A stretch of DNA of 64,000 nt from Evansella vedderi (lineage in GTDB: Bacteria; Bacillota; Bacilli; Bacillales; Salisediminibacteriaceae): contig NZ_JAUSUG010000012.1 of the NCBI RefSeq assembly GCF_030813435.1, forward strand, positions 111,561-175,560. The letters are read 5' to 3'. Position 1 is the stretch's first letter. Each line of letters opens with the position of its first letter. Made by a program: the position numbers and the translations under genes. The notes under the pieces are model-generated. The model had not been told where the DNA came from, did not search any database, and was given only the letters and a program-made list of their open reading frames with translations. Below are positions 51,200 through 58,854 of this stretch, one piece after another.

Positions 51200-51859
51200 C
51201 TACCAACGGATGCTATCTATTGTTGACATTAGTCTAGTGTTCCTTTCTTTACTTAAGCCCCAACTTCCTATTTCTTCCTTGATTTTTGACAGTGATCCGT
51301 AACCTTTTACAAAACCATTTAGTCGAGCTATAACAGTTGAATTTACAAATGAATGATCATCAGGATAAAGTTCCTTTAGTTTCTCCATTGCATGGGGATA
51401 CCTTTTTAAATAATACTTTTGGTGGCGTTCTTCTGCTAAGGTAAAATTAGTGTAAGGAGAAACTTCTGTTTCTATCGTGATGTCTCGTTCTTTTTCTATC
51501 ATGTCTTTCCTTTCATACGCAGCCTGTAATTGTTTATGGTTATGGAATAAGAGGAGCGATAAATATTGCCTGCCTTTATAACTGCCAATACGTGGATTGT
51601 GGTTTTTCCAAAAAATCTCTAAAAGCTCACTATAAGACATTGTCTCTGGTAAAAAATCAATTTGAATCGTTTCTGTGTGATCTCCCATTTGACGATACGT
51701 TGGATCCGTTGTCGTTCCTCCGGCATAGCCAACACGAGTTCTTATTACTCCAGGTAAATGCCCAAACTGAGCATCTGGCCCCCAAAATCATCCCATTCCA
51801 AAGGTTGCTGTCTCAAAATTATTATGTTGTAAATATTGTAATTCATTACACTCTTCCAT
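51200..51859 (-). CDS. msrA: MsrA with in-frame TGA at the catalytic cysteine: candidate selenoprotein
   Basis: 219 residues if TGA at 51790-51788 is read as selenocysteine (residue 24). The frame from ATG 51859 gives [49 protein letters not shown] and a full C-terminus, all typical MsrA. The only interruption is at the nucleophile of the GCFWG motif. MsrA reduces methionine-S-sulfoxide; selenocysteine forms of MsrA are known in some bacteria and algae. No other stop or frameshift is present, which argues against simple decay. If no selenium machinery exists in this genome, it is a single-mutation pseudogene, with an N-terminally truncated frame from about 51688. Confidence 0.75.
51750..51790 (-). 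promoter_or_regulatory. Candidate bacterial SECIS element
   Basis: Starting 13 bases after the TGA, ATGCTC (51774-51769) pairs with GGGCAT (51763-51758) around the loop AGTTT, with a further CCAG/CTGG pair outside a small bulge. The loop begins 19 bases after TGA and has G as its second base, within the usual rules for bacterial SECIS (16-37 bases; G in the first two loop positions). Confidence 0.55.
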
Positions 51860-51967
51860 AATTTCACCCACCTGTTTTTTTACTATTTTCATCTTAAGGA
51901 ATTCAATGAATTCAATCAAGTTTCCACTTTTTAAAAAAAATTTACTCTATTAAATTAATAAAATATC

Positions 51968-51996
51968 TTTACAAAAAAATTTTCATAATATAGAAT
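51968..51996 (+). promoter_or_regulatory. Predicted sigma-A promoter of ilvD
   Basis: TTTACA at 51968-51973, 17-base spacer, TAGAAT at 51991-51996; 48 bp before the start codon. No T-box or attenuator is seen in the short leader. Confidence 0.5.
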
Positions 51997-52044
51997 TATC
52001 ATTATTATTAGAAAAAAAGCTTATTGTTAAAAGGAGACGAAATA

Positions 52045-53739
52045 ATGAGTGAAAATAAAAAAGACTTAAGAATTCGCAGCATTGATATTAGTGAAGGCGA
52101 AAATCGTTCCCCGAACCGTGCTATGCTTCGGGCAGTAGGATTTACAGATGAGGATTTCAAGAAGCCAATGATTGGTGTAGCCAGTACGTGGAGCGAGGTA
52201 ACTCCTTGTAATGTACACATAGACAAGCTGGCAATTAGGGCAAAGGACGGAGCGAAAAATGGTGGCGGGGCTCCCCTAATTTTTAACACCATTACGGTTT
52301 CCGACGGTATTTCTATGGGACATGAAGGAATGCGTTATTCTTTGCCGAGTCGTGAAGTCATCGCCGATTCCATTGAAACGGTTGTAGGGGCAGAACGCCT
52401 TGACGGTGTTGTGGCCATTGGCGGATGTGACAAAAATATGCCTGGATGTATGATTGCCATTGGACGCTTAAACCTCCCTGCCGTTTTTGTATACGGTGGA
52501 ACGATTGCCCCAGGAAAATCAAGAGAAGGAAAAGATATTGATATTGTATCTGTTTTTGAAGCAGTGGGACAATTCAATGCTGGAAAAGTGGATCACGATG
52601 GATTAAAGGATATTGAATGTAATGCTTGTCCAGGAGCTGGGTCCTGCGGCGGAATGTATACGGCCAATACGATGGCTTCTGCCATTGAAGCCATGGGAAT
52701 GAGTTTACCAGGTAGTGCTTCCCACCCAGCAGAAACTGACGAAAAGCTAGATGATTGCGAGCGAGCAGGAGAAGCAGTAGTAGAACTTTTACGTAAAGGA
52801 ATTTATCCGAAGGACATTATGACGAAAGAGGCCTTTGAAAATGCCATCACCGTTGTTATGGCTCTTGGCGGATCTACAAATGCTTTCCTTCACCTCCTGG
52901 CAATCGCCCATTCGGTAGATGTGGACCTTTCCTTAGATGACTTTGAAAGAATCCGTAAGAAGGTGCCGCATATTGCTGACTTAAAACCAAGTGGACGTTT
53001 TGTTATGAGTGACCTTCATCGAGTTGGAGGAGTATCTGCCGTCATGAAAGTTTTACTTGAAGCGGGATTACTCCATGGTGATTGTTTAACTGTTACGGGT
53101 AAAACACTAGCAGAAAACTTAGCAGAACAGGAGCCATTAAAAGAAGGACAAGAAATTATCCGTCCACTAGACAATCCTTTCCGCTCCGACGGGCCACTGG
53201 TCGTGTTACGTGGTAACCTAGCTCCAGACGGTGGAATTGCCAAAATGTGCGGACTTAAAATTAAGAAGATTACTGGTCCTGCCAAAGTGTTCGATTCTGA
53301 ATCGGAGGCAACGAAAGCTGTGTTAAACAATGAAATTGTAGCCGGTGATGTTGTTGTTATCCGTTATGCAGGACCAAAAGGTGGACCGGGAATGTCAGAG
53401 ATGCTTTCCATCACGGCGATCATTGTCGGGAAAGGATTAGGGGAAAGTGTCGCATTAATTACCGATGGTCGATTCTCTGGAGGAACTCACGGGTTAGTAG
53501 TAGGTCACGTCTGTCCAGAAGCACAAGTAGGAGGACCAATTGCCCTACTTGAAAACGGGGACCTCATTACCATCGACAGTGAAACACAAGAGATTACCGT
53601 TGACCTTACAGAGGAAGAAATGGCAGCCCGATTAAAGGACTGGAAGCAACCGCCACTTCGATACTCCAGAGGAATTCTCAATAAGTATGCAAGACTTGTA
53701 TCATGTGCTTCTAAAGGTGCAGTTACAGATTTAAATTAA
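52045..53739 (+). CDS. ilvD: Dihydroxy-acid dehydratase
   Basis: 564-residue iron-sulfur enzyme of valine, leucine and isoleucine synthesis, converting 2,3-dihydroxy acids to 2-oxoacids. Cluster cysteines are in [10 protein letters not shown] and [31 protein letters not shown] and [11 protein letters not shown] are family blocks. ATG 52045 with AAAAGGAGACG is chosen; a TTG seven codons upstream is unlikely. It stands alone, away from the rest of an ilv operon. Confidence 0.96.
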   Translation: MSENKKDLRIRSIDISEGENRSPNRAMLRAVGFTDEDFKKPMIGVASTWSEVTPCNVHIDKLAIRAKDGAKNGGGAPLIFNTITVSDGISMGHEGMRYSLPSREVIADSIETVVGAERLDGVVAIGGCDKNMPGCMIAIGRLNLPAVFVYGGTIAPGKSREGKDIDIVSVFEAVGQFNAGKVDHDGLKDIECNACPGAGSCGGMYTANTMASAIEAMGMSLPGSASHPAETDEKLDDCERAGEAVVELLRKGIYPKDIMTKEAFENAITVVMALGGSTNAFLHLLAIAHSVDVDLSLDDFERIRKKVPHIADLKPSGRFVMSDLHRVGGVSAVMKVLLEAGLLHGDCLTVTGKTLAENLAEQEPLKEGQEIIRPLDNPFRSDGPLVVLRGNLAPDGGIAKMCGLKIKKITGPAKVFDSESEATKAVLNNEIVAGDVVVIRYAGPKGGPGMSEMLSITAIIVGKGLGESVALITDGRFSGGTHGLVVGHVCPEAQVGGPIALLENGDLITIDSETQEITVDLTEEEMAARLKDWKQPPLRYSRGILNKYARLVSCASKGAVTDLN

Positions 53740-53749
53740 TATCATAAAC

Positions 53750-53781
53750 AACGCTAGCTCCAATACTAGCGTTGTTTTTTT
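53750..53781 (+). terminator. Terminator of ilvD
   Basis: AACGCTAG/CTAGCGTT stem with T7 run, 10 bp after the stop codon. Confidence 0.9.
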
Positions 53782-53951
53782 GTACCATTCAACAATATTA
53801 AAGTGAAATTTATTGGAAATCTATTCCTAGGTGTATGATATAATTAGTTCTCCCTAAATCTTCCCTCTCTTTTTAAGGAATGTTAGACATTCCAACTGGG
53901 AATGTTAACGGTACAAGATTAGAGGATTTTGTACTTTAGGGAGGTGATTTT

Positions 53952-54323
53952 GTGAAACATATTGCAGCATTAAGCATAAAATTAGCAGCTGTTACGTTTA
54001 TTCTTTTAATTGTTCTCTCTGGATTTTACAATTACCCATTTTTACCTACCATTGGACTTTCCGTCGTGATTGTAGCGTTAAGCTATGTATTAGGGGATAT
54101 TGGAATTTTGCGATTTTCTAACAATATTGTTGCTACCGCTGCGGATTTGGGCTTAACAGCTATCGTTATTTGGCTCATCGGCCCACTTTTTTACGGTATT
54201 GGAGTGTCTTTTGCCGTTGCTATTTTTGCAGCCATCATGATCGGTGTGATTGAATACATCTACCATATTTATATTGCCAACCATGTCCTTGAAAAGAATG
54301 CAGACCCTTCCCCACAATCATAA
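53952..54323 (+). CDS. DUF2512 (YndM-like) membrane protein, copy 1
   Basis: 123 residues with four hydrophobic segments. KHIAALSIKLAAVTFIL at the start, LGDIGILRFSNNIVATAADLGL in the middle and IGVIEYIYHIYIANHVL near the end are typical of the Bacillus YndM/DUF2512 family; function unknown. GTG start at 53952 with GGGAGGTGATTTT upstream. A paralogue follows. Confidence 0.85.
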   Translation: MKHIAALSIKLAAVTFILLIVLSGFYNYPFLPTIGLSVVIVALSYVLGDIGILRFSNNIVATAADLGLTAIVIWLIGPLFYGIGVSFAVAIFAAIMIGVIEYIYHIYIANHVLEKNADPSPQS

Positions 54324-54332
54324 TTTCTTTTA

Positions 54333-54369
54333 AGCATTTATCCAGTCCATAAGCTGATAAATGCTTTTT
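54333..54369 (+). terminator. Terminator between the two DUF2512 genes
   Basis: AGCATTTATC/GATAAATGCT perfect stem with T-run. Confidence 0.85.
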
Positions 54370-54468
54370 CTAATTCTTGAGTCTGGTCCTATGCTAAAAA
54401 AAAAACAGTCATATTTCTTTTTTCTAAGTGACATGCTAAAGATAACTATAACCAAAAGGAGCATAGAT

Positions 54469-54918
54469 ATGAAACACTTGAAGGCTTTTGCCATAAAGTT
54501 TGGGATGGTAGCGATTGTTTTATTGTCTACCTTGACGTTATTTGAGGTGCCGGTTTCGGTTATCCTCACAACGACATTAGTGCTGACTATTCCAGCTTAC
54601 CTCCTTGGAGATCTGTTTATTTATCCACGCTTTGGAAATTTAGTTGCTTCTATCATGGATTTTGCCTTTTTTACAGCAGCTGTTTGGCTCTTTATGGCCA
54701 TGTTTGTGGCGACCACACCAACAACAAATGCCATAAATGCCTTTTTTACAGCCATATTTGTTACCTTTGTAGAAGCATTGTATCACGCCTTCTATATTTC
54801 AAAAATTACAAATAGGGAACAGGAAAACACAGAGGCATATTCACTAAGACCGCAGTTTGGAACGGAATTTTCCGAAGAAGTGGATGTTAAATCTTCCATT
54901 GATAAAAAGAAAAGATAG
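54469..54918 (+). CDS. DUF2512 (YndM-like) membrane protein, copy 2
   Basis: 149 residues, four segments. MKHLKAFAIKFGMVAIVLL, LGDLFIYPRFGNLVASIMDF and FVEALYHAFYISKI parallel copy 1, so the two arose by tandem duplication. The C-terminal 35 residues (polar, ending SSIDKKKR) are extra. ATG 54469 has an AAAAGGAGC site. The stop codon is followed after two bases by repeat E. Confidence 0.85.
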   Translation: MKHLKAFAIKFGMVAIVLLSTLTLFEVPVSVILTTTLVLTIPAYLLGDLFIYPRFGNLVASIMDFAFFTAAVWLFMAMFVATTPTTNAINAFFTAIFVTFVEALYHAFYISKITNREQENTEAYSLRPQFGTEFSEEVDVKSSIDKKKR

Positions 54919-54920
54919 AC

Positions 54921-55106
54921 GAACAAAAGCGCAAGCGCCTTGTCCACGAGCGACCAGCAAATGCATCTGCCCCGATAAAAAGTGCTTTTTACTTTTAATC
55001 GGGCAGATCATTTAACCTCGAGCGAGAAGGCGCTGAAGCTATACGTGATTAATAATAAATAACTTTTCTACAAGAGTGAAAAATATAATTTCCTAAATCA
55101 AGAAAA
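54921..55106. repeat. Repeat family E, copy 2
   Basis: About 186 bp, some 96% identical by eye to 26396-26580, in the same orientation and again directly behind a stop codon. The internal TCTGCCC.GAT/ATCGGGCAGA hairpin is kept, with one inserted C on the left arm. Confidence 0.9.
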
Positions 55107-55108
55107 AA

Positions 55109-55137
55109 GGGGGCTCAACAATACCTGTTGAGCCCCT
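55109..55137 (-). terminator. Terminator after the truncated membrane-protein gene
   Basis: GGGGCTCAAC/GTTGAGCCCC perfect stem with T-run on the minus strand. Confidence 0.85.
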
Positions 55138-55149
55138 CTATTTTATTAA

Positions 55150-55485
55150 TTACCGAGAAGATTTTTTAAAGCTGATCCCTTCACTTTCTAGCCACTTCTG
55201 ATAAGGGTATATAAGGATTGCTATGAAAAGCATTAAGCCGCAAATTCCAGACCTTGATATTTTTTCTAGCTTAACAACCTTTATTTTTTCTAGTAAAGGT
55301 AGGACGACAAATGCGAAAAATCCATCTAAGATCATATTAGAAAGCATATATACATAAAAGCCGAATTTATAGGTAAGATGGAAGATCCAAATTGTTCCCA
55401 CAAAAAAGGGTCCGAATAGAAATGAATAATCCGTTACCCTTATCCACGGTGCGATCATTCTCTTTAATCGCCACCAACCTAACTT
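55150..55485 (-). pseudogene. 5'-truncated membrane protein (CBO0543-like)
   Basis: The frame from the stop at 55150 up to TAA at 55486 encodes KLGWWRLKRMIAPWIRVTDY and three membrane helices. WIRVTDYSFLFGPFFVGTIW resembles Bacillus proteins of the CBO0543 type, which have about 60 more residues and an extra helix before this point. The similarity continues upstream of the first ATG (55458) without a start codon, so the gene looks truncated at its 5' end. The family name is from memory of pattern and moderately sure. Confidence 0.55.
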
Positions 55486-55507
55486 TTAGGTAATTTAGTT
55501 CTTAAAT

Positions 55508-55547
55508 AAATAAAAATTCAAGCACATATGCGCTTGAATTTTTATTT
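55508..55547 (-). terminator. Terminator of the cyclophilin gene
   Basis: AAATTCAAGC/GCTTGAATTT stem with long T-rich tail, next to the stop codon at 55549. Confidence 0.85.
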
Positions 55548-55548
55548 A

Positions 55549-56340
55549 TTACTCGATAATTTCTATAGACTCAATAACCACATCGTCCACTGGCTTATCA
55601 GCCGCTGCTGTTTCCACTTGGGCGATGGCGTCTACTACATCCATGCCTTCAATAACATGACCAAATACGGTATGACCAAAGTCTAAGTGTGGTGTTCCAC
55701 CAACCTCTAAATATCTTTCCATTGTTTCTTCAGGGAAAGTAATCTCATGTTCTGCTGCCATTTGAAACCAATCCATACTCAATTGAGCATTGTCTGCTTG
55801 AACAATGTAAAACTGACTTGTATTAGAATCTGGACGTCCTGGGTTCGCCATAGCAAGGGCTCCACGAAAATGGGCTAATGCTGTCGTAAACTCATCTTCA
55901 AAGGGCTCTCCAAAATAACTTTCTCCACCGGTACCCGTACCTGTTGGGTCTCCCCCTTGAATCATAAAGTTATTTATGACGCGGTGAAAAATAACGTCAT
56001 CATAATAGCCTTCTTCACTTAAACCAATAAAGTTCTCTACTGCCAAAGGTGCATATTCTGGGAAAAGCTTGATGCGAATTTCCCCCATATTAGTATGGAT
56101 TACTGCTTCTACTTCATTTGCTGCGACTTCATCCTTAAACTGCGGATATTCTTCCGGAGCAATCTCCCGTTCTGTTGGCTCCCTTTCAGCTTCTTCTTCC
56201 TCAGCTGCTTCCTCTTCTTCAGCAGGCTCCAATTCAATTTCCGTAGATCCTTGAGCCTCATCTTCGTTTGTTCCCTCTCCACAACCAACTAGCATCATAA
56301 AACTAAAGCACATAATTAAAAAAATCATCCATCTTTTCAT
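55549..56340 (-). CDS. Cyclophilin-type peptidyl-prolyl isomerase lipoprotein
   Basis: 263 residues. The start is ATG 56340 (MKRWMIFL) with GGAGTAGAGAAG upstream; the 22-codon upstream extension is ignored. Lipobox LVGC, an acidic Glu-rich linker (about 30-60), then the cyclophilin domain with FHRVINNFMIQGGDPTGTGTGG (catalytic Arg) and NTSQFYIVQ. It probably assists folding of secreted proteins at the outer membrane face. The acidic linker and surface fit an alkaliphile. Confidence 0.92.
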   Translation of the reverse strand: MKRWMIFLIMCFSFMMLVGCGEGTNEDEAQGSTEIELEPAEEEEAAEEEEAEREPTEREIAPEEYPQFKDEVAANEVEAVIHTNMGEIRIKLFPEYAPLAVENFIGLSEEGYYDDVIFHRVINNFMIQGGDPTGTGTGGESYFGEPFEDEFTTALAHFRGALAMANPGRPDSNTSQFYIVQADNAQLSMDWFQMAAEHEITFPEETMERYLEVGGTPHLDFGHTVFGHVIEGMDVVDAIAQVETAAADKPVDDVVIESIEIIE

Positions 56341-56385
56341 TTCTTCTCTACTCCTATACATTTTGTTTTTTTCAATTCCTCCTGC

Positions 56386-56428
56386 TGTGAGCCATATCAC
56401 CGACAAGCTGCGCTTCTTCTCTTATGAT
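56386..56428 (+). promoter_or_regulatory. Fnr-type site and promoter of scdA
   Basis: TGTGA-GCCATA-TCACC at 56386-56401 and -10 TATGAT at 56423-56428. The predicted start near 56435 puts the site at -41.5, the same geometry as at 33547 and 38080. Confidence 0.75.
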
Positions 56429-56458
56429 AGAGATAACTTAGCATAAGGAGGAATTATG

Positions 56459-57166
56459 ATGAATTCAGTTTTTACTCGTGAAACGAAGGTACGGGATATT
56501 GTCATACAAGTACCACGTTCTGACGAATTATTCAAGCAATATAAAATCGACTTCTGCTGCGGTGGAAACCGCCCTATTCATGAGGCCCTTGATGAAAAGG
56601 GACTTGATGAAGATACATTCCTGGAGCGTCTTCAAACCCTTTACAATCAATCCTTAGAATCGAAATCTTTAGATCAGCAAGACTGGACACAAGCGCCTTA
56701 TTCTGACCTTATTTCCCATATCGTGCAACGCCACCATGGCTATCTAGCGGAAGAACTTCCTGACCTTAGCTTTTATGTAACAAAAATTTTCCGAGTTCAT
56801 GGTCAAGCCCATCCAGAACTTGCTGAGCTCCATCGTCTATACCATGATTTAAAGATAGAGCTAGAGCAGCATATGATCAAGGAAGAGCAAGTCGTCTTCC
56901 CTGCCATTCTTCAATACGAAGAAAGGGAAGGACAGCTAGACCGTGACCTTGCTATCAGCCGTATTGATGAACTGGAAGCGGAACACGAAGAAGCGGGCTC
57001 CCTTCTGAAACGCATTCGTGAAGTCACTTCTGATTTTACATTACCACCCGGTGCTTGTACAACCTATAAAATGACGTTTAAACGATTAGAGGAATTAGAA
57101 TCGGATATGTTCCAGCATGTTCACTTAGAAAATAACATTATGTTCCCACGCCTAATAGGAAGCTAA
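56459..57166 (+). CDS. scdA: Iron-sulfur cluster repair protein (RIC/ScdA/YtfE)
   Basis: Di-iron protein of about 235 residues that repairs iron-sulfur clusters after nitric oxide or oxidative damage. The N-terminal ScdA domain has IDFCCGGNRPIHEA (CC-GG motif). The hemerythrin-like domain (about 75-230) has iron-ligand histidines in RHHGYL, HPEL, HMIKEEQVVFP and HVHLENNIMFPRL. AGGAGG precedes two adjacent ATGs; the second (56459) has the better spacing and the first (56456) is possible. Its Fnr-type promoter ties it to hcp. Confidence 0.94.
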   Translation: MNSVFTRETKVRDIVIQVPRSDELFKQYKIDFCCGGNRPIHEALDEKGLDEDTFLERLQTLYNQSLESKSLDQQDWTQAPYSDLISHIVQRHHGYLAEELPDLSFYVTKIFRVHGQAHPELAELHRLYHDLKIELEQHMIKEEQVVFPAILQYEEREGQLDRDLAISRIDELEAEHEEAGSLLKRIREVTSDFTLPPGACTTYKMTFKRLEELESDMFQHVHLENNIMFPRLIGS

Positions 57167-57184
57167 GGGAATGTTCACAAAAAG

Positions 57185-57212
57185 TTCGGGGACCGGGTCC
57201 CCGAATTTTTTT
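57185..57212 (+). terminator. Terminator of scdA
   Basis: TTCGGGGACC/GGTCCCCGAA perfect stem followed by T7. Confidence 0.9.
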
Positions 57213-57311
57213 GTTTTTTCTTGACTATTTTCCGGAAAGGAGTAATATAATAAACAGAACTAGTGTTCGATTTTATTCTCACCTTAAGGAAACTGAAAAG
57301 GAGTGACGTCC

Positions 57312-57674
57312 ATGGCCAAACTCACTGTGGAAGAAGAGCGTTTAAGTGAGTCATACATCTTATTTGAGTTGGCCCGTAAGGTTTTGGAAAAGGATTTGTC
57401 TAAAATTGCCCAGTCTCCAATGAAACTGAAAGACCCGTACATCCGTCTTTTAGAGCAAACCCTTGGTCACCTAAGTAAAGAGCTTTACAGCATTAAGGCA
57501 AATATGAAGAAGCTCGGTTTAAAGGTACAATTAAATGAGCATGATGATACATTCTCCGAGTATACAATCTTCTTTCGAGGCTATGTACTTACAGCAAAGT
57601 ATTTAAATGCCCATTTAAAGAACCAGGTAAGCCAGCAAATAGCAAAGCTGTTCACTGGCGCAAAGGCGGATTAG
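57312..57674 (+). CDS. Hypothetical helical protein
   Basis: 120 residues, almost entirely alpha-helical by composition, Lys/Glu-rich, no membrane segment. Starts MAKLTVEEERLSESYILF. ATG 57312 follows AAAAGGAGTGACGTCC. Not recognised; conserved-looking small cytosolic protein of Bacillaceae type. Confidence 0.7.
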   Translation: MAKLTVEEERLSESYILFELARKVLEKDLSKIAQSPMKLKDPYIRLLEQTLGHLSKELYSIKANMKKLGLKVQLNEHDDTFSEYTIFFRGYVLTAKYLNAHLKNQVSQQIAKLFTGAKAD

Positions 57675-57691
57675 AGATAGCTATGCTCCCA

Positions 57692-58558
57692 TTAGAGCTC
57701 AGCTATCCGGCTTTTTATTTTTGGAAAGACACGCAACGCCGTGTTGTAAAAGACGTCCTCCCAGCTTGAGGGGGGCATATACGTTTTTACAAAGTTAATG
57801 TACGGCTCCATTTGTACTAAAGGCCAATCGGTACCAAAGATAAATTTATCGTAATGATCACAGAAGGCAATAGCATGCTTCATATGATTAAAAAAGTGAG
57901 GCGTATTCATAATCCTATTGACTTCCTTGCCATCTCCAACGATCAATCCTGATAAATCAGCAAACATATTGCTATTTTTGTAAACGACTTCTGCCCCGTC
58001 AAGCATCCATGGATCACCAAAATGGGCCATAACAAACTTTACATCCCGGTGGCGAACGGCCACCTCATCTAAGGTCAGGGGGTGGGCATACTTCAGAAGC
58101 CCCCGCTCCGAGTAAGTATCACCAGTGTGAAACACAACCGGTACTTTGTACGCCTTCGCTAACTCATAAACGGGCTCATACACTTTATCGTATGCATAAT
58201 AAGGGTAGTACCCTAAATATATCTTGATCCCCACAACATCAGGCTGTAACAGCGCCTTCTCCAAATTGGAAAGCTCTTGTTTTCCTAAACGGTAGGGATT
58301 TACTCCTGCACAATAGACAATATCCTTTTGCGGTTTTTGCAGCATATCCAATCCCATAGGAGTAGAAGGCTGGGAGTCAGGAAACCCTTCTCCCCCTTCA
58401 ATTTCCCTTACTCCCATACCAATACAAAGTACCACATTGTTTTCTTCCATTTCCTTTTTTAGCCCACGAATAGAATAATCGAGATGGGAGAGGTTTTTGG
58501 CTGTATGGTGAAAGGAATCTATATGTGATAAATGAATGTGGGCATCAATTATTTTCAC
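57692..58558 (-). CDS. Amidohydrolase-2 family metal-dependent hydrolase
   Basis: 288-residue TIM-barrel protein. Ligands: HxH in IDAHIHLSH, Lys/His in VVGIKIYLGYY and VVFHTGDTYS, His in KFVMAHFGDPW and Asp in FIFGTDWPL. The amidohydrolase-related family includes decarboxylases and lactonases acting on aromatic or sugar acids; substrate unknown. ATG 58558. It converges on the 120-residue gene with 17 bp between stops. Confidence 0.87.
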   Translation of the reverse strand: MKIIDAHIHLSHIDSFHHTAKNLSHLDYSIRGLKKEMEENNVVLCIGMGVREIEGGEGFPDSQPSTPMGLDMLQKPQKDIVYCAGVNPYRLGKQELSNLEKALLQPDVVGIKIYLGYYPYYAYDKVYEPVYELAKAYKVPVVFHTGDTYSERGLLKYAHPLTLDEVAVRHRDVKFVMAHFGDPWMLDGAEVVYKNSNMFADLSGLIVGDGKEVNRIMNTPHFFNHMKHAIAFCDHYDKFIFGTDWPLVQMEPYINFVKTYMPPSSWEDVFYNTALRVFPKIKSRIAEL

Positions 58559-58582
58559 CCTTATCCTTCCTTTCTTTTTTTT

Positions 58583-58746
58583 CGAATCTGGTTGTCATTC
58601 GCTACGGTCCACTCCCTTTCCGCGGACGACCTGTCAAGCCCCCACGGGCTTTGCCCTGTGTGGTCTTGGCTTGCTCGTTCTTCCGCAGGAGTGTCGTGGA
58701 CCTTCGCTCATTCCAATGCAGACTAAAATTTCCGTTGTCCATGGAG
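58583..58746. repeat. Repeat family B, copy 2
   Basis: Near-identical to 42290-42451 in the same orientation. The following 58770-58850 (CTCTGTTAAACTTTGTTGTTG, then GGATACTCG) resembles the left part of the repeat region at 7120-7165. The gap 58559-58854 holds nothing else. Confidence 0.85.
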
Positions 58747-58854
58747 GCAATTTTCGTTTCCATGGGGGCTCTGTTAAACTTTGTTGTTGATTTTCGGTTC
58801 AGGATACTCGTGCCTTCCCGTCCAATCGACCTAGTTAAAAAATTAATAATTATT

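Noticed and set aside
51200..51688. Stand-alone 162-residue MsrA
   Set aside because: It lacks the active-site region; the true frame starts at 51859 and continues through the TGA.
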